Source: Planctomycetota bacterium
Lineage (GTDB): Bacteria; Planctomycetota; Planctomycetia; Planctomycetales; Planctomycetaceae
NCBI GenBank assembly: GCA_027622115.1
Contig: JAQBZS010000444.1
Location: forward strand, 1-6,445
Direction: 5' to 3'
DNA: 6,445 bases
Shown: piece after piece, positions 1 to 6,257 of the stretch
How positions within the stretch are numbered: the first letter of the stretch is position 1
Layout: each line of letters starts with the position of its first letter
Notes under the pieces: model-generated
What the model was told of the DNA's origin: nothing
The model's database searches: none
Seen by the model: only the letters and a program-made list of their open reading frames with translations
Program-made: the position numbers and the translations under genes

Positions 1-204
1 TCGTCGATCAACCTGAGCAGTCTGGACGGGACCACGGGCTTCGTGCTCAACGGAATTGATGGCAATGACCAGTCTGGCTTTTCGGTGAGTTCCGCTGGCG
101 ACGTGAACGGCGACGGCATTGGTGACCTGATCATTGGCGCATTTTTGGCCGATCCGAACAGCAACACTGAGGCGGGCGAGAGCTACGTGGTGTTCGGCCG
201 TGGC
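1..204 (+). other. FG-GAP (integrin alpha-like) repeat, C-terminal end of a propeller
   Basis: The segment carries the FG-GAP hallmarks: the hydrophobic-Ser lead (INLSSLDG), then G-FS-V-SSAGDVNGDG-GDLIIGA, ending in YVVFGRG. The Asp/Asn-rich loop DVNGDGIGD at 100-126 matches the calcium-binding loop of these blades. The opening residues look like the strand joining a previous blade, so more FG-GAP repeats probably lie upstream outside the window. In other proteins these repeats form a seven-bladed beta propeller used for ligand binding. Confidence 0.9.
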
Positions 205-3200
205 ACACCCGGAACCGGTTTCGCCCTGTCGGATGCCGAACTGGACAACGTGACCACGACGTCGAAGATCGTGGTGGGCGAGTCCGACGACGGCGACGTC
301 ACGTTCAACGAATCCATCAGTCTGGCCAATGCCAGCACGCTGGAGATCGTCACGGGCGGCGACATCACTCAGGGCTTCGTCGGCACCGCACTTTCCGGTG
401 ACACGCTGATTGTCGATGGCGATCTGGCACCGGCTCTGACGGGCACTGGCACGTTCAGCGTGAACGGCGCCGTGACGTTCAGTTCCTCGGCCAGCTTCGA
501 GGTTAATCTGGATGGAACGAGCAGCCACGACCAGCTTGTTGTGGCAGGCGACAGTCGCACAACCACGCTGAGTGGGGCTGAGCTGGCCGTCACGCTGGAC
601 ACGGTGCCGACCGTGGGCAGCGGCGACGTCTTCACGATTCTCGACAGCACAGGCACAGGCTCGACGATCAGCGGCAAGTTCAACATCGGTGCCAATGTGC
701 TGGACGAGGGCGAAGAGTTCACGGTCGGCAGCACGGCATTCACGATCAACTACCTGGCCAGCGGCGACGTCACGCTGACCGAATCCAGCCCCGATTATGG
801 GGATGCTCCTGCCCCCTACCCCGTTACGCAGGCAGAAAATGGGGGCGCCCACTTTTTGATCGGACCGACGCTCGGTGCGACTCGCGATGCGGAACGCGAC
901 GGCGTGCGTTCAGCGAACGCGGATGCGGACGATGTGACGGGCTCGCCGGATGACGAAGATGGGGTGAGCTTTGTTACCGCCAGCTTGATCGTCTCGGCGG
1001 CGAGTAGCACAACTGGGCAAGTCCAAGTCGATTTGCAGAATGCCGATGGGACATCCAATCGACTGGATGCTTGGATCGACTTCAATCAGGACGGCGATTG
1101 GGATGATGTCGGCGAGCAGATCTTTACGAACGAAAGTCTCGGTACGGCGAACGGCGCGCAGACACTCAATTTCACGATTCCGCAGGATGCGGGAAGCAAC
1201 GTGCTTACCGGGCAGACGTTTTCTCGATTCCGCTTGAGTACCACCGGTGGTTTGGCAGTGACCGGTGCGGCGAATGATGGGGAGGTCGAGGACCATCCCT
1301 TGGTGTTGTTGCCTGGCGTGGCGTTTGCCTTGGCTAATCAGTCTGTCGGGGAATCCGCTGGTACGGCCACCGTGACGGTGCAATTGAGTACGGCTCCCGA
1401 TCAGAACGTCAGTGTGCCGTTCACGCTCTCTGGGACTGCGACCGCCGGAGCGTCGGAAGACTTCACGATCACGGCGAGCGCACTCACGATTAACTCGGGG
1501 CAGTCCAGCGGAGATATCACGGTCACGATCAACGACGACCAGTTGGTTGAAGGCGACGAGACGGTCGTCCTGACAATGGGTGTTCCCACCGGCGCGGTCG
1601 CTGGTTCGCTAGGCGTGCACACGCTGACGATCACGGACGATGAAGTGGCGGGATTCACCGTAAGTCATACAGATGCCACAACCGTGGTTTCCGAGGCCGG
1701 ACTGTTGGATACGGTCAACGTGGTGCTCGATGGCGAACCGTTGAGCGACGTCACGCTCGCGGTCTCGGCTGCGGACGGGACGGAAGTGCGAGTGATCGAC
1801 ACGACGCTTGTGTTTACATCGGCGGATTGGAACACGCCGCATCCCGTGCGGATCGTGGGTGTCGACGACGATCTGTTCGACGGTGACATTGTTTCGGCGT
1901 TGACGTTTGCGATCGTGGACGCCGCGTCGAATGACTTGTTTGACCCGGTCGCCGATCAGAACTTCAACGTGACAACGCTCGATGACGATCGCCTGATCCC
2001 GGTGCCGCCCGGCAACGAACGAACCCTGGTGCGCATGGCTGGCGGAAGTTTGCAGGTGTGGAACGCCGGAGTGCCGCTGCTGAATCAGTCACTCGATCAG
2101 ATTGGCGTCCTGCGGATCGATGGCTCCGGTAAGGACGACGATACGTTAACCGTCGACTTCACGGACGGCATTCCGTTTCCTCGCGGCGGGCTGATCTTTA
2201 ACGGGCGAGGCCATACCAACGGCGACTCGCTGGAGTTCATCAATACGCCGCCGAGCGGTCCGTTCGCGCATGTGATCCACACGGCTTCGGGCGCGGATGC
2301 CGGCTCGTTTTCGTTTGATGGACGGACGGCCGCCTTCACTGGATTGGAGCCGGTGATCGATGCGACCAACGCCACGATTCGTTCGTTCGACACGTCGCTC
2401 ACCGGCAACTTGACGATCGATGTGGAAGACGAGCCGGGCCAGCTTGGGTTCTCGCGAATTGATGACGGCGGTCTGGGCTTGTTTGAAGAATGGACGTTTC
2501 GAAATCCGACGGGCGGCCTATTCGTGTTCGGCGGCAGCGGCAACGACACGATCACCGTCAAGTCGCTCGACCCGACGTTTCTCGGCATCCTGCAAATCGA
2601 CGGCTTGGGCGGTCATGACACCATCAACGCCTCGGTCAGTCCACAACCCGTGCGGTTATTCGGCGGGGATGGCAACGACGTTCTGACCGGATCGGCGTTC
2701 AACGACTACCTGGACGGCGGCGCGAACGACGACCAGTTGTTCGGGTTGGCGGGTTCCGATGTGCTGCGGGGCGGTGCCGATTCAGACATCCTCGTCGGTG
2801 GAACTTGGGACGACATCCTCGAAGGCGGTCCCGGAAACGATGATCTCGATGGTGGCCCGCAGAATGACGTGCTGTTTGGTGAAGCTGGAGAGGACTTGCT
2901 CAAAGGCGGCACGGGTGAAGATGACCTTGACGGAGGCCCAGGTGACGACGATCTGCGAGGCGGCGATCAGGACGACGTCATCATCGCGCTCGACGGTGCA
3001 GACGACATTGATGGCGGCGCGGGTGACGATGACATTTCGATCGGCGCGTCCGCGGCCTCGATTCAGGGCGGCAGTGGCACGAATTCGATTACGGTCGCTG
3101 CGGCGTCTTATAACTTTGCGGCGGCCTCGTCGGTTTCCAATTTGCAGACGATCGATTTGCGCGGGAATGGACCCAATTCGATCACGCTCGATGTCGCCAC

Positions 3201-5373
3201 CGTACGCGGCATGGATGCCGACGAAGTCCAGGTCTTTCGCGATGCCGAAGACACCGTGGTGTTTGGCGGAGGTTGGACGGAACGTGATTATCGGCTGGAA
3301 GGCGGCAGCATTTTTCGTGTTCTCACCGCCGACCCCACGGGCAGCCCGACACTCCTGTTGCAAGCGTTTCCCGGCATCACGGTCACGCACTCGGGTGGCA
3401 CCACGGAAGTCGATGAAAACGGTGCGACCGATTCGTTCTTCGTGACGCTCAACTTGCGGCCGATTTCGGATGTGGTACTCGACATCACCAGCTTGAACAC
3501 GAATGAAGTCACGGTTGCGCCGGCGACACTCACCTTCACGCCGACGACCGGGCAAGCAGTCGTCAACAACAGTGGCGGTTGGGATGTACCACACGCGGTC
3601 ATCGTGACCGGTGTGAACGATTCCCCAGCGACGGTCGATGGGGCGCAAGACGTGACCGTTTCGCTGGCGGTGGTCGACGCTCAGAGTGACAACATCTTCG
3701 ACCCATTGCCAAACGAAGCAGTCACCGTCACGAATTTCGATAACGAAACGCTGCGGATTCTCTCGCCCATCGGAAGCACGGAAGACACGCTGCCGAAATG
3801 GGAATGGACGGCGGTTGAAGGCACCACGAGTTATGGCTTCTGGCTGACGGACATCACTCGGCGACGATCGGGATTGATCCGCAACTTTGGTTATTGGCCG
3901 CTGACGGAATTCGTGCCCAAGAACGCACTGTTGCCTGGCGACTATCGGCTTGAGGTACGAGCCCAGCGCCCGGCCGTCGGCCCGTTCAGTGTTGTGAATT
4001 TCACCATCACGGAAACCGCGTCGCCCGTGATCTTGCACCCCGCCGAAGCGACAGCGTTTCCATCGGTCGTTTGGACAGCCGTGACTGGGGCGACGTCCTA
4101 CGATCTCACGATCACCGATACCGATAACACACCCGTGCAGACTGCGTCGGGCCTGACCACATCGGAGTACATCCCGGTGCTTTCGCCGGGGACCTACCGC
4201 GCGAGCGTGCAGGCGAATGACAGCGGTGGAACGTTGGGAGATCCCAGCCCCGTGTTTGAGTTCACGGTGGTGAGCGGGCAAGCCACGATTCTTGGTCCAA
4301 GTGGCGAGATCACGGATGCGTCGCCGTTCTTCGACTGGGAAGACGTCCCCGGCACCGTGCGAAACGAAATCTGGGTGGACAACAAGACGACGGGAGAAAC
4401 CCAAGTCATCCGCGACCAACAGTTATTCATCTCGGAATTCTCACGATCGCCAGTTCTTGGCGATCACAATTTGCAGTGGCAAATCAAGACGACGGGATGG
4501 AATGGGGTGCGCAGCCCGTGGACTCCGGTCACGCGGTTCAATGTCAACCTGCCGGTGCCCACTCGACCGACCGTGACGTCGCCGACAACCGGCTCTCAGA
4601 CCGCCGACACAACACCCACGATCACCTGGACCGCAGTGGAGTTTGTGAATGTGTACGACTTGTGGGTCAACCGCACGGCTCCGACGGCTCAGGCACAAGT
4701 CATCCGTCGATCGGACTTAACCACGACGACGTTCACGCCAACGGTCGCACTGATTCCGGGTGACTATTCGATCGAAGTCCGCGCAGCCAACGAACAGAAA
4801 GAGAAGAGTGCTTGGAGCCCGATCGTCCGATTTACGATTACGGGGTCCAGCTTCCAGGCTCCGATCATTGGTACGCCGACGATCACATCGCCGACAGGAG
4901 TCGTCGATGCGCAACCGACAATCGTTTGGACAGCGGCGCAAAATGCCGTGCGATACGAGTTGTGGGCCAACAACATGACGACGCATCAGTCAGCCGTGAT
5001 TCGCCGCACGGATCTCACGGAGACTTCATTCCGTCCGACGGCACCGCTGGCGGCCGGCAATTATCGAGTGTGGGTCCGTGCGTTCGACGTCGAAGGCAAT
5101 CGTGGCGATTGGAGTGCAACTCACGAATTCACCATTGCCAGTCGCATGGCCGCGGAACAACCCAGCGGAGACGACATCAAGCTGGCGGCGATCGAGTCAC
5201 TGGCAACGGACTGGACCCACTGGGAACCAGTCGTTGCGGAAGACGCTGAAGTTGAACTGAGTTTCGACCCGGCATCCGCTGCGGAATTGGAAGGGACTTT
5301 CGCTGCGGAAAACACCAGTGAAGATCTCGAGTTGCTGGACCAGTTGTTTACCCAGGTTGTCGAACTGGAATGA
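1..5373 (+). CDS. Giant secreted multidomain adhesin-like protein (5' partial)
   Basis: The reading frame is open from base 1, so the gene is truncated by the window edge. The first possible internal start (GTG at 43) lies inside an FG-GAP repeat and is not a real start. The visible part is 1790 codons and ends in tandem stops TGA-TAG. Modules by window codon: FG-GAP 1-68, haemagglutinin/autotransporter-like 69-262, GEVED 265-436, Calx-beta 438-548, Calx-like copy A 549-663, unassigned 664-887, RTX 888-1031, post-RTX 1032-1123, Calx-like copy B 1124-1249, five FN3-like repeats 1251-1714, acidic tail 1715-1790. There is no cysteine anywhere in the visible part and Asp, Thr, Gly and Val dominate, as expected of a large extracellular calcium-stabilised protein. 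From family knowledge such mosaics act in adhesion, matrix or cell-surface structure. The exact ligand, the secretion route and the N-terminus cannot be seen. No catalytic domain is recognisable. I am confident that it is a real secreted-type protein, but not of its precise role. Confidence 0.95.
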   Translation, partial: SSINLSSLDGTTGFVLNGIDGNDQSGFSVSSAGDVNGDGIGDLIIGAFLADPNSNTEAGESYVVFGRGTPGTGFALSDAELDNVTTTSKIVVGESDDGDVTFNESISLANASTLEIVTGGDITQGFVGTALSGDTLIVDGDLAPALTGTGTFSVNGAVTFSSSASFEVNLDGTSSHDQLVVAGDSRTTTLSGAELAVTLDTVPTVGSGDVFTILDSTGTGSTISGKFNIGANVLDEGEEFTVGSTAFTINYLASGDVTLTESSPDYGDAPAPYPVTQAENGGAHFLIGPTLGATRDAERDGVRSANADADDVTGSPDDEDGVSFVTASLIVSAASSTTGQVQVDLQNADGTSNRLDAWIDFNQDGDWDDVGEQIFTNESLGTANGAQTLNFTIPQDAGSNVLTGQTFSRFRLSTTGGLAVTGAANDGEVEDHPLVLLPGVAFALANQSVGESAGTATVTVQLSTAPDQNVSVPFTLSGTATAGASEDFTITASALTINSGQSSGDITVTINDDQLVEGDETVVLTMGVPTGAVAGSLGVHTLTITDDEVAGFTVSHTDATTVVSEAGLLDTVNVVLDGEPLSDVTLAVSAADGTEVRVIDTTLVFTSADWNTPHPVRIVGVDDDLFDGDIVSALTFAIVDAASNDLFDPVADQNFNVTTLDDDRLIPVPPGNERTLVRMAGGSLQVWNAGVPLLNQSLDQIGVLRIDGSGKDDDTLTVDFTDGIPFPRGGLIFNGRGHTNGDSLEFINTPPSGPFAHVIHTASGADAGSFSFDGRTAAFTGLEPVIDATNATIRSFDTSLTGNLTIDVEDEPGQLGFSRIDDGGLGLFEEWTFRNPTGGLFVFGGSGNDTITVKSLDPTFLGILQIDGLGGHDTINASVSPQPVRLFGGDGNDVLTGSAFNDYLDGGANDDQLFGLAGSDVLRGGADSDILVGGTWDDILEGGPGNDDLDGGPQNDVLFGEAGEDLLKGGTGEDDLDGGPGDDDLRGGDQDDVIIALDGADDIDGGAGDDDISIGASAASIQGGSGTNSITVAAASYNFAAASSVSNLQTIDLRGNGPNSITLDVATVRGMDADEVQVFRDAEDTVVFGGGWTERDYRLEGGSIFRVLTADPTGSPTLLLQAFPGITVTHSGGTTEVDENGATDSFFVTLNLRPISDVVLDITSLNTNEVTVAPATLTFTPTTGQAVVNNSGGWDVPHAVIVTGVNDSPATVDGAQDVTVSLAVVDAQSDNIFDPLPNEAVTVTNFDNETLRILSPIGSTEDTLPKWEWTAVEGTTSYGFWLTDITRRRSGLIRNFGYWPLTEFVPKNALLPGDYRLEVRAQRPAVGPFSVVNFTITETASPVILHPAEATAFPSVVWTAVTGATSYDLTITDTDNTPVQTASGLTTSEYIPVLSPGTYRASVQANDSGGTLGDPSPVFEFTVVSGQATILGPSGEITDASPFFDWEDVPGTVRNEIWVDNKTTGETQVIRDQQLFISEFSRSPVLGDHNLQWQIKTTGWNGVRSPWTPVTRFNVNLPVPTRPTVTSPTTGSQTADTTPTITWTAVEFVNVYDLWVNRTAPTAQAQVIRRSDLTTTTFTPTVALIPGDYSIEVRAANEQKEKSAWSPIVRFTITGSSFQAPIIGTPTITSPTGVVDAQPTIVWTAAQNAVRYELWANNMTTHQSAVIRRTDLTETSFRPTAPLAAGNYRVWVRAFDVEGNRGDWSATHEFTIASRMAAEQPSGDDIKLAAIESLATDWTHWEPVVAEDAEVELSFDPASAAELEGTFAAENTSEDLELLDQLFTQVVELE
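205..786 (+). other. Beta-rich filamentous-haemagglutinin/autotransporter-like segment
   Basis: Immediately after the FG-GAP strand the character changes. The sequence LSDAELDNVTTTSKIVVG and the short Ser/Thr/Gly strands that follow resemble beta-helix passenger repeats of filamentous haemagglutinin-like proteins. The second half, with HDQLVVAG, GDVFTILDS, a G-F loop and ending SGDVTLTE, resembles the closing module of autotransporter-associated beta-strand proteins. The assignment is from pattern memory of such families. No catalytic motif is visible. Confidence 0.55.
793..1308 (+). other. GEVED domain
   Basis: The segment starts with DYGDAPAPY and includes the acidic PDDEDGV motif near 946-963. 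It then has the AWIDFNQDGDWDD core with a potential calcium-binding acidic loop near 1069-1110, and closes with the name-giving Gly-Glu-Val-Glu-Asp followed by His-Pro at 1279-1299. Start-to-end order and length of about 170 residues fit the GEVED family found in secreted multidomain proteins of planctomycetes and Bacteroidota. Its molecular function is not established. Confidence 0.9.
1312..1644 (+). other. Calx-beta domain
   Basis: This is a domain of about 110 residues with the Calx-beta signature: FALANQSVGESAGTATVTV at the start, a GTATAG-EDFTI middle, the strand SGDITVTINDD, the VEGDETVVL calcium-ligand segment, and a terminal TLTITDDE. The paired acidic ends (DD and DDE) are the usual calcium sites between tandem Calx-beta domains. 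It directly precedes a related, more divergent domain. Confidence 0.88.
1645..1989 (+). repeat. Calx-beta/cadherin-like domain, copy A
   Basis: About 115 residues beginning GFTVSHTDATT, with VSEAG, DTVNVVL, a TLVFTSADWNTPHPV strand, the IVGVDDD...DGD loop, VDAASNDLFDP, and an ending rich in Asp. It aligns with a second copy at 3370-3747 through shared features: W-(N/D)-x-PH-x-V, GV-x-D, VDA-x-S-(N/D), FDP, and VT followed by an acidic end. The family is close to the Calx-beta/cadherin-like domains of bacterial surface proteins. Confidence 0.75.
1990..2661 (+). other. Unassigned beta-rich linker before the RTX array
   Basis: About 224 residues that I cannot assign to a family. They contain short strands with conserved-looking turns (VLRIDGSGKDDDTLTVDF, GGLIFNGRGH), aromatic and Gly/Asp-rich segments, and two isolated RTX-like turns (GGSGNDTIT near 2533 and GLGGHDTIN near 2605) that lead into the RTX array. 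I have the impression that similar leaders precede RTX arrays in other planctomycete proteins, but that is from memory only. Confidence 0.5.
2662..3093 (+). repeat. RTX calcium-binding array, 16 tandem nonapeptides
   Basis: The reading frame divides exactly into 16 nine-residue (27-base) units of the GGxGxDxUx type without any gap. Units 1-14 all have Asp at position 6. All 16 have Leu or Ile at position 8: Leu in units 1-11 and Ile in units 12-16. Units 2, 13 and 15 are the most degenerate, and units 15-16 lack the position-6 Asp. RTX repeats fold as a parallel beta roll when they bind calcium outside the cell. The array sits mid-protein, about 760 residues before the C-terminus, unlike classical RTX toxins where it lies close to the secretion signal. 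Confidence 0.95.
3094..3369 (+). other. Post-RTX module
   Basis: About 92 residues following the RTX roll. The pattern SNLQTIDLRGNGPNSITLDVATV, then VFRDAEDTVVFGGGWTERDY, resembles the module often found behind RTX or VCBS repeats in giant adhesins, where an Asn/Ile-Asp-Leu strand is followed by a D-A-x-D-T-V turn and a Trp. It may cap the beta roll. The role is inferred from position. Confidence 0.55.
3370..3747 (+). repeat. Calx-beta/cadherin-like domain, copy B
   Basis: This is a second copy of the domain seen at 1645-1989. It starts GITVTHSGGTTEVDENG and shows the shared PHAVIVTGV, VDAQSDNIFDP and VTNFDNE elements. Compared with copy A it carries an insertion of roughly ten residues (TTGQAVVNNSGG) before the conserved Trp. 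The two copies bracket the linker, RTX array and post-RTX module. Calcium ligands at the acidic ends are plausible from the family. Confidence 0.75.
3751..5142 (+). repeat. Five tandem fibronectin-III-like repeats
   Basis: Five units of about 86-99 residues at roughly 3751-4020, 4021-4281, 4282-4563, 4564-4860 and 4861-5142. Each shows SP or GP near the start, a core W-T/E-A/D-V/A (WEWTAV, VVWTAV, FDWEDV, ITWTAV, IVWTAA), a Y or E strand, a G-(D/T/N)-(Y/H) turn before a V-R/Q-A-type strand, and a terminal F-x-(I/V). Units 3-5 also share a LWV-N-x-T-type strand and a VIR segment. The fold is inferred to be an Ig/FN3 beta sandwich. Such tandem units usually act as spacers or glycan/protein binding arms. 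Confidence 0.8.
5143..5370 (+). other. Acidic C-terminal tail without a known sorting signal
   Basis: The last 76 residues contain 20 Asp/Glu and only two basic residues, and end LELLDQLFTQVVELE. I see no PEP-CTERM motif, no LPxTG motif, no hydrophobic anchor followed by basic residues, and no obvious type IX secretion domain. The last 15 or so residues could form an amphipathic helix. The tail may be a lineage-specific retention or secretion signal, but this is inference. Confidence 0.6.
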
Positions 5374-5450
5374 TAGGGGCAGGGCGGCGCTTTGCGGCGT
5401 TGCCGCGACGCTTTGCCCTGGGCTGATTTGTTTCAGCCCTTCGGGGCGGA
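5374..5450 (+). other. GC-rich structured element directly after the stop codon
   Basis: Bases 5376-5386 pair with 5409-5419 in 11 consecutive pairs (8 Watson-Crick, 3 G-U). Inside lies a second hairpin, GCGGC 5394-5398 with GCCGC 5402-5406. Next, GGGCTGA 5420-5426 can pair with TCAGCCC 5433-5439, while 5436-5439 can instead form a cUUCGg tetraloop hairpin with 5444-5447, so the two are mutually exclusive. The octamer CGCTTTGC occurs directly repeated at 5388 and 5409. No T-run follows, so this is not a textbook intrinsic terminator. It could protect the mRNA 3' end, assist termination, or be a copy of a dispersed intergenic repeat. Confidence 0.6.
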
Positions 5451-5789
5451 CAAAACCGGCCCCCAAAGTGGCAGCGTTTCGGTTTTCTGTCCCGCTTGGC
5501 TTTCCGCGAGCGCATCGAATGAGTTCAGCGCCGCAGGGAATGCCTACTGCTGCTTGAGCAATTCCGTTGGCATAAGTCGCGTCAGCGGGTCGATATGCTA
5601 TCAGCCCGCGCCGTTTGTCGATGGTTTGAATCGCAGCGTGCATTACGTCGTGGTCTTTTTTCGGGACGGTCGCGGCTGGTATTTCCGCTTCAGCCATCTG
5701 AAGGAAATCGACAAGAGCATCGATTCCGGCCGCACATCGCTTGCGTTGCGGTGTGCCCCTGAGACCTGCCTTCGGTCTTGTCTCGTCCC
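5451..5789. other. Intergenic region with no assignable gene; possible gene remnant
   Basis: This stretch lies between convergent genes and contains no RNA gene or insertion sequence that I can recognise. The plus frame in register with the large gene is open from 5377 to 5814, and the exactly mirrored minus frame is open from 5793 down to 5197. Neither has a credible start with a ribosome binding site. The plus frame near 5640-5730 encodes VVVFFRDGRGWYFRFSHL followed by EID, faintly like an M23 peptidase strand, but without the upstream zinc-binding motif. I do not call a gene. Confidence 0.4.
5762..5778 (-). terminator. Weak hairpin just downstream of the HD gene
   Basis: On the minus strand, AGACC and GGTCT form a 5-bp stem with a 7-base loop, 11 bases after the stop codon of the HD-domain gene. 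A nearby GAGAC/GTCTC pair could extend it. There is no U-tract, so activity as an intrinsic terminator is doubtful. Confidence 0.25.
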
Positions 5790-6257
5790 TCACTCCACCA
5801 TGAGTCGCCGATAGTCTGCTTCACTGATTTCGTCGGTCAGAAACCGGTAGGACAGCACGTACTTGCGCATTCGAACCGCATCCGTGTCGAACTTCTCGGG
5901 ACGCAGCAGGAGCCGGTTCAGATTCGAATTGTCACGCAAATCTGACAACTTTACCTGACGGGCAATGTCATTGGCTTTGCAGGCGATGACATAATCGGCA
6001 TACGGTTGGTCTGAGTCGTGAGTCACGAGTGCCAGCGCAGTCAAAATGTCCTCACTGAAGCCAGCGGCCCGGATGTCGTCCAGAGTAACATCCGTGTCTT
6101 CGACAACATCGTGGAGCACACCCACGATGCGACTCCGATCATCCTGCACGCCCATCATCACTCGAATGGGGTGCAGAATGTACGGTTCCCCCTGCTTGTC
6201 TTTGACGCCGCTGTGAGCCTTGGCAGCAATTTCCAGTGCCTTTTCGATGGTCGCCAC
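5790..6257 (-). CDS. Small HD-domain phosphohydrolase, RelA/SpoT hydrolase-like
   Basis: A 155-residue cytoplasmic protein starting at GTG (6255-6257). It is one HD domain resembling the hydrolase half of RelA/SpoT enzymes. His15 lies in AAKAHSG, followed by GEPYILHP (24-30), the HD pair His49-Asp50 in VLHDVVEDT, and Asp106 in KLSDLRDN. These match the four metal-binding positions of the family, which hold manganese and remove the 3' pyrophosphate of (p)ppGpp. No synthetase, TGS or ACT domain is present, so it is of the stand-alone small-hydrolase type. The length is normal and the domain looks intact. The real substrate is unknown: alarmone hydrolysis is inferred, and many small HD proteins act on other nucleotides. 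The start was chosen by the ribosome binding site and because the homologous domain begins there. The same frame runs open upstream (TTG at 6417-6419, 54 codons earlier), but that part uses codons unlike the body. The gene converges with the large adhesin gene. Confidence 0.88.
   Translation of the reverse strand: MATIEKALEIAAKAHSGVKDKQGEPYILHPIRVMMGVQDDRSRIVGVLHDVVEDTDVTLDDIRAAGFSEDILTALALVTHDSDQPYADYVIACKANDIARQVKLSDLRDNSNLNRLLLRPEKFDTDAVRMRKYVLSYRFLTDEISEADYRRLMVE

Noticed and set aside
43..45. GTG at 43 as the start of the large gene
   Set aside because: The codons before it are in frame, have no stop and form part of the FG-GAP repeat, so the gene clearly begins outside the window.
2662..3093. 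CRISPR-like or other non-coding tandem repeat
   Set aside because: The 27-base periodicity is fully explained by the RTX nonapeptide code; there are no spacers and the units diverge at silent sites.
2759..3445. 228-codon plus-strand frame overlapping the RTX region
   Set aside because: It is out of frame with the RTX nonapeptides, and its repetitive Arg/Ser/Thr product is the shifted reading of the 27-base repeat.
2782..4419. 545-codon open frame on the minus strand
   Set aside because: It lies wholly antisense to well-defined RTX, Calx-like and FN3-like modules. Its Arg-rich, low-complexity product fits a shadow of G/C-ending codons.
5376..5450. Intrinsic terminator for the large gene
   Set aside because: Strong stems are present but no T-rich tract follows on either strand, so a rho-independent terminator is not supported.
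5197..5793. 198-codon minus-strand frame as a real gene
   Set aside because: Its 3' part overlaps the end of the giant gene antisense and there is no ribosome binding site at its start. The product was not recognised, so it is kept only as a finding about a possible remnant.
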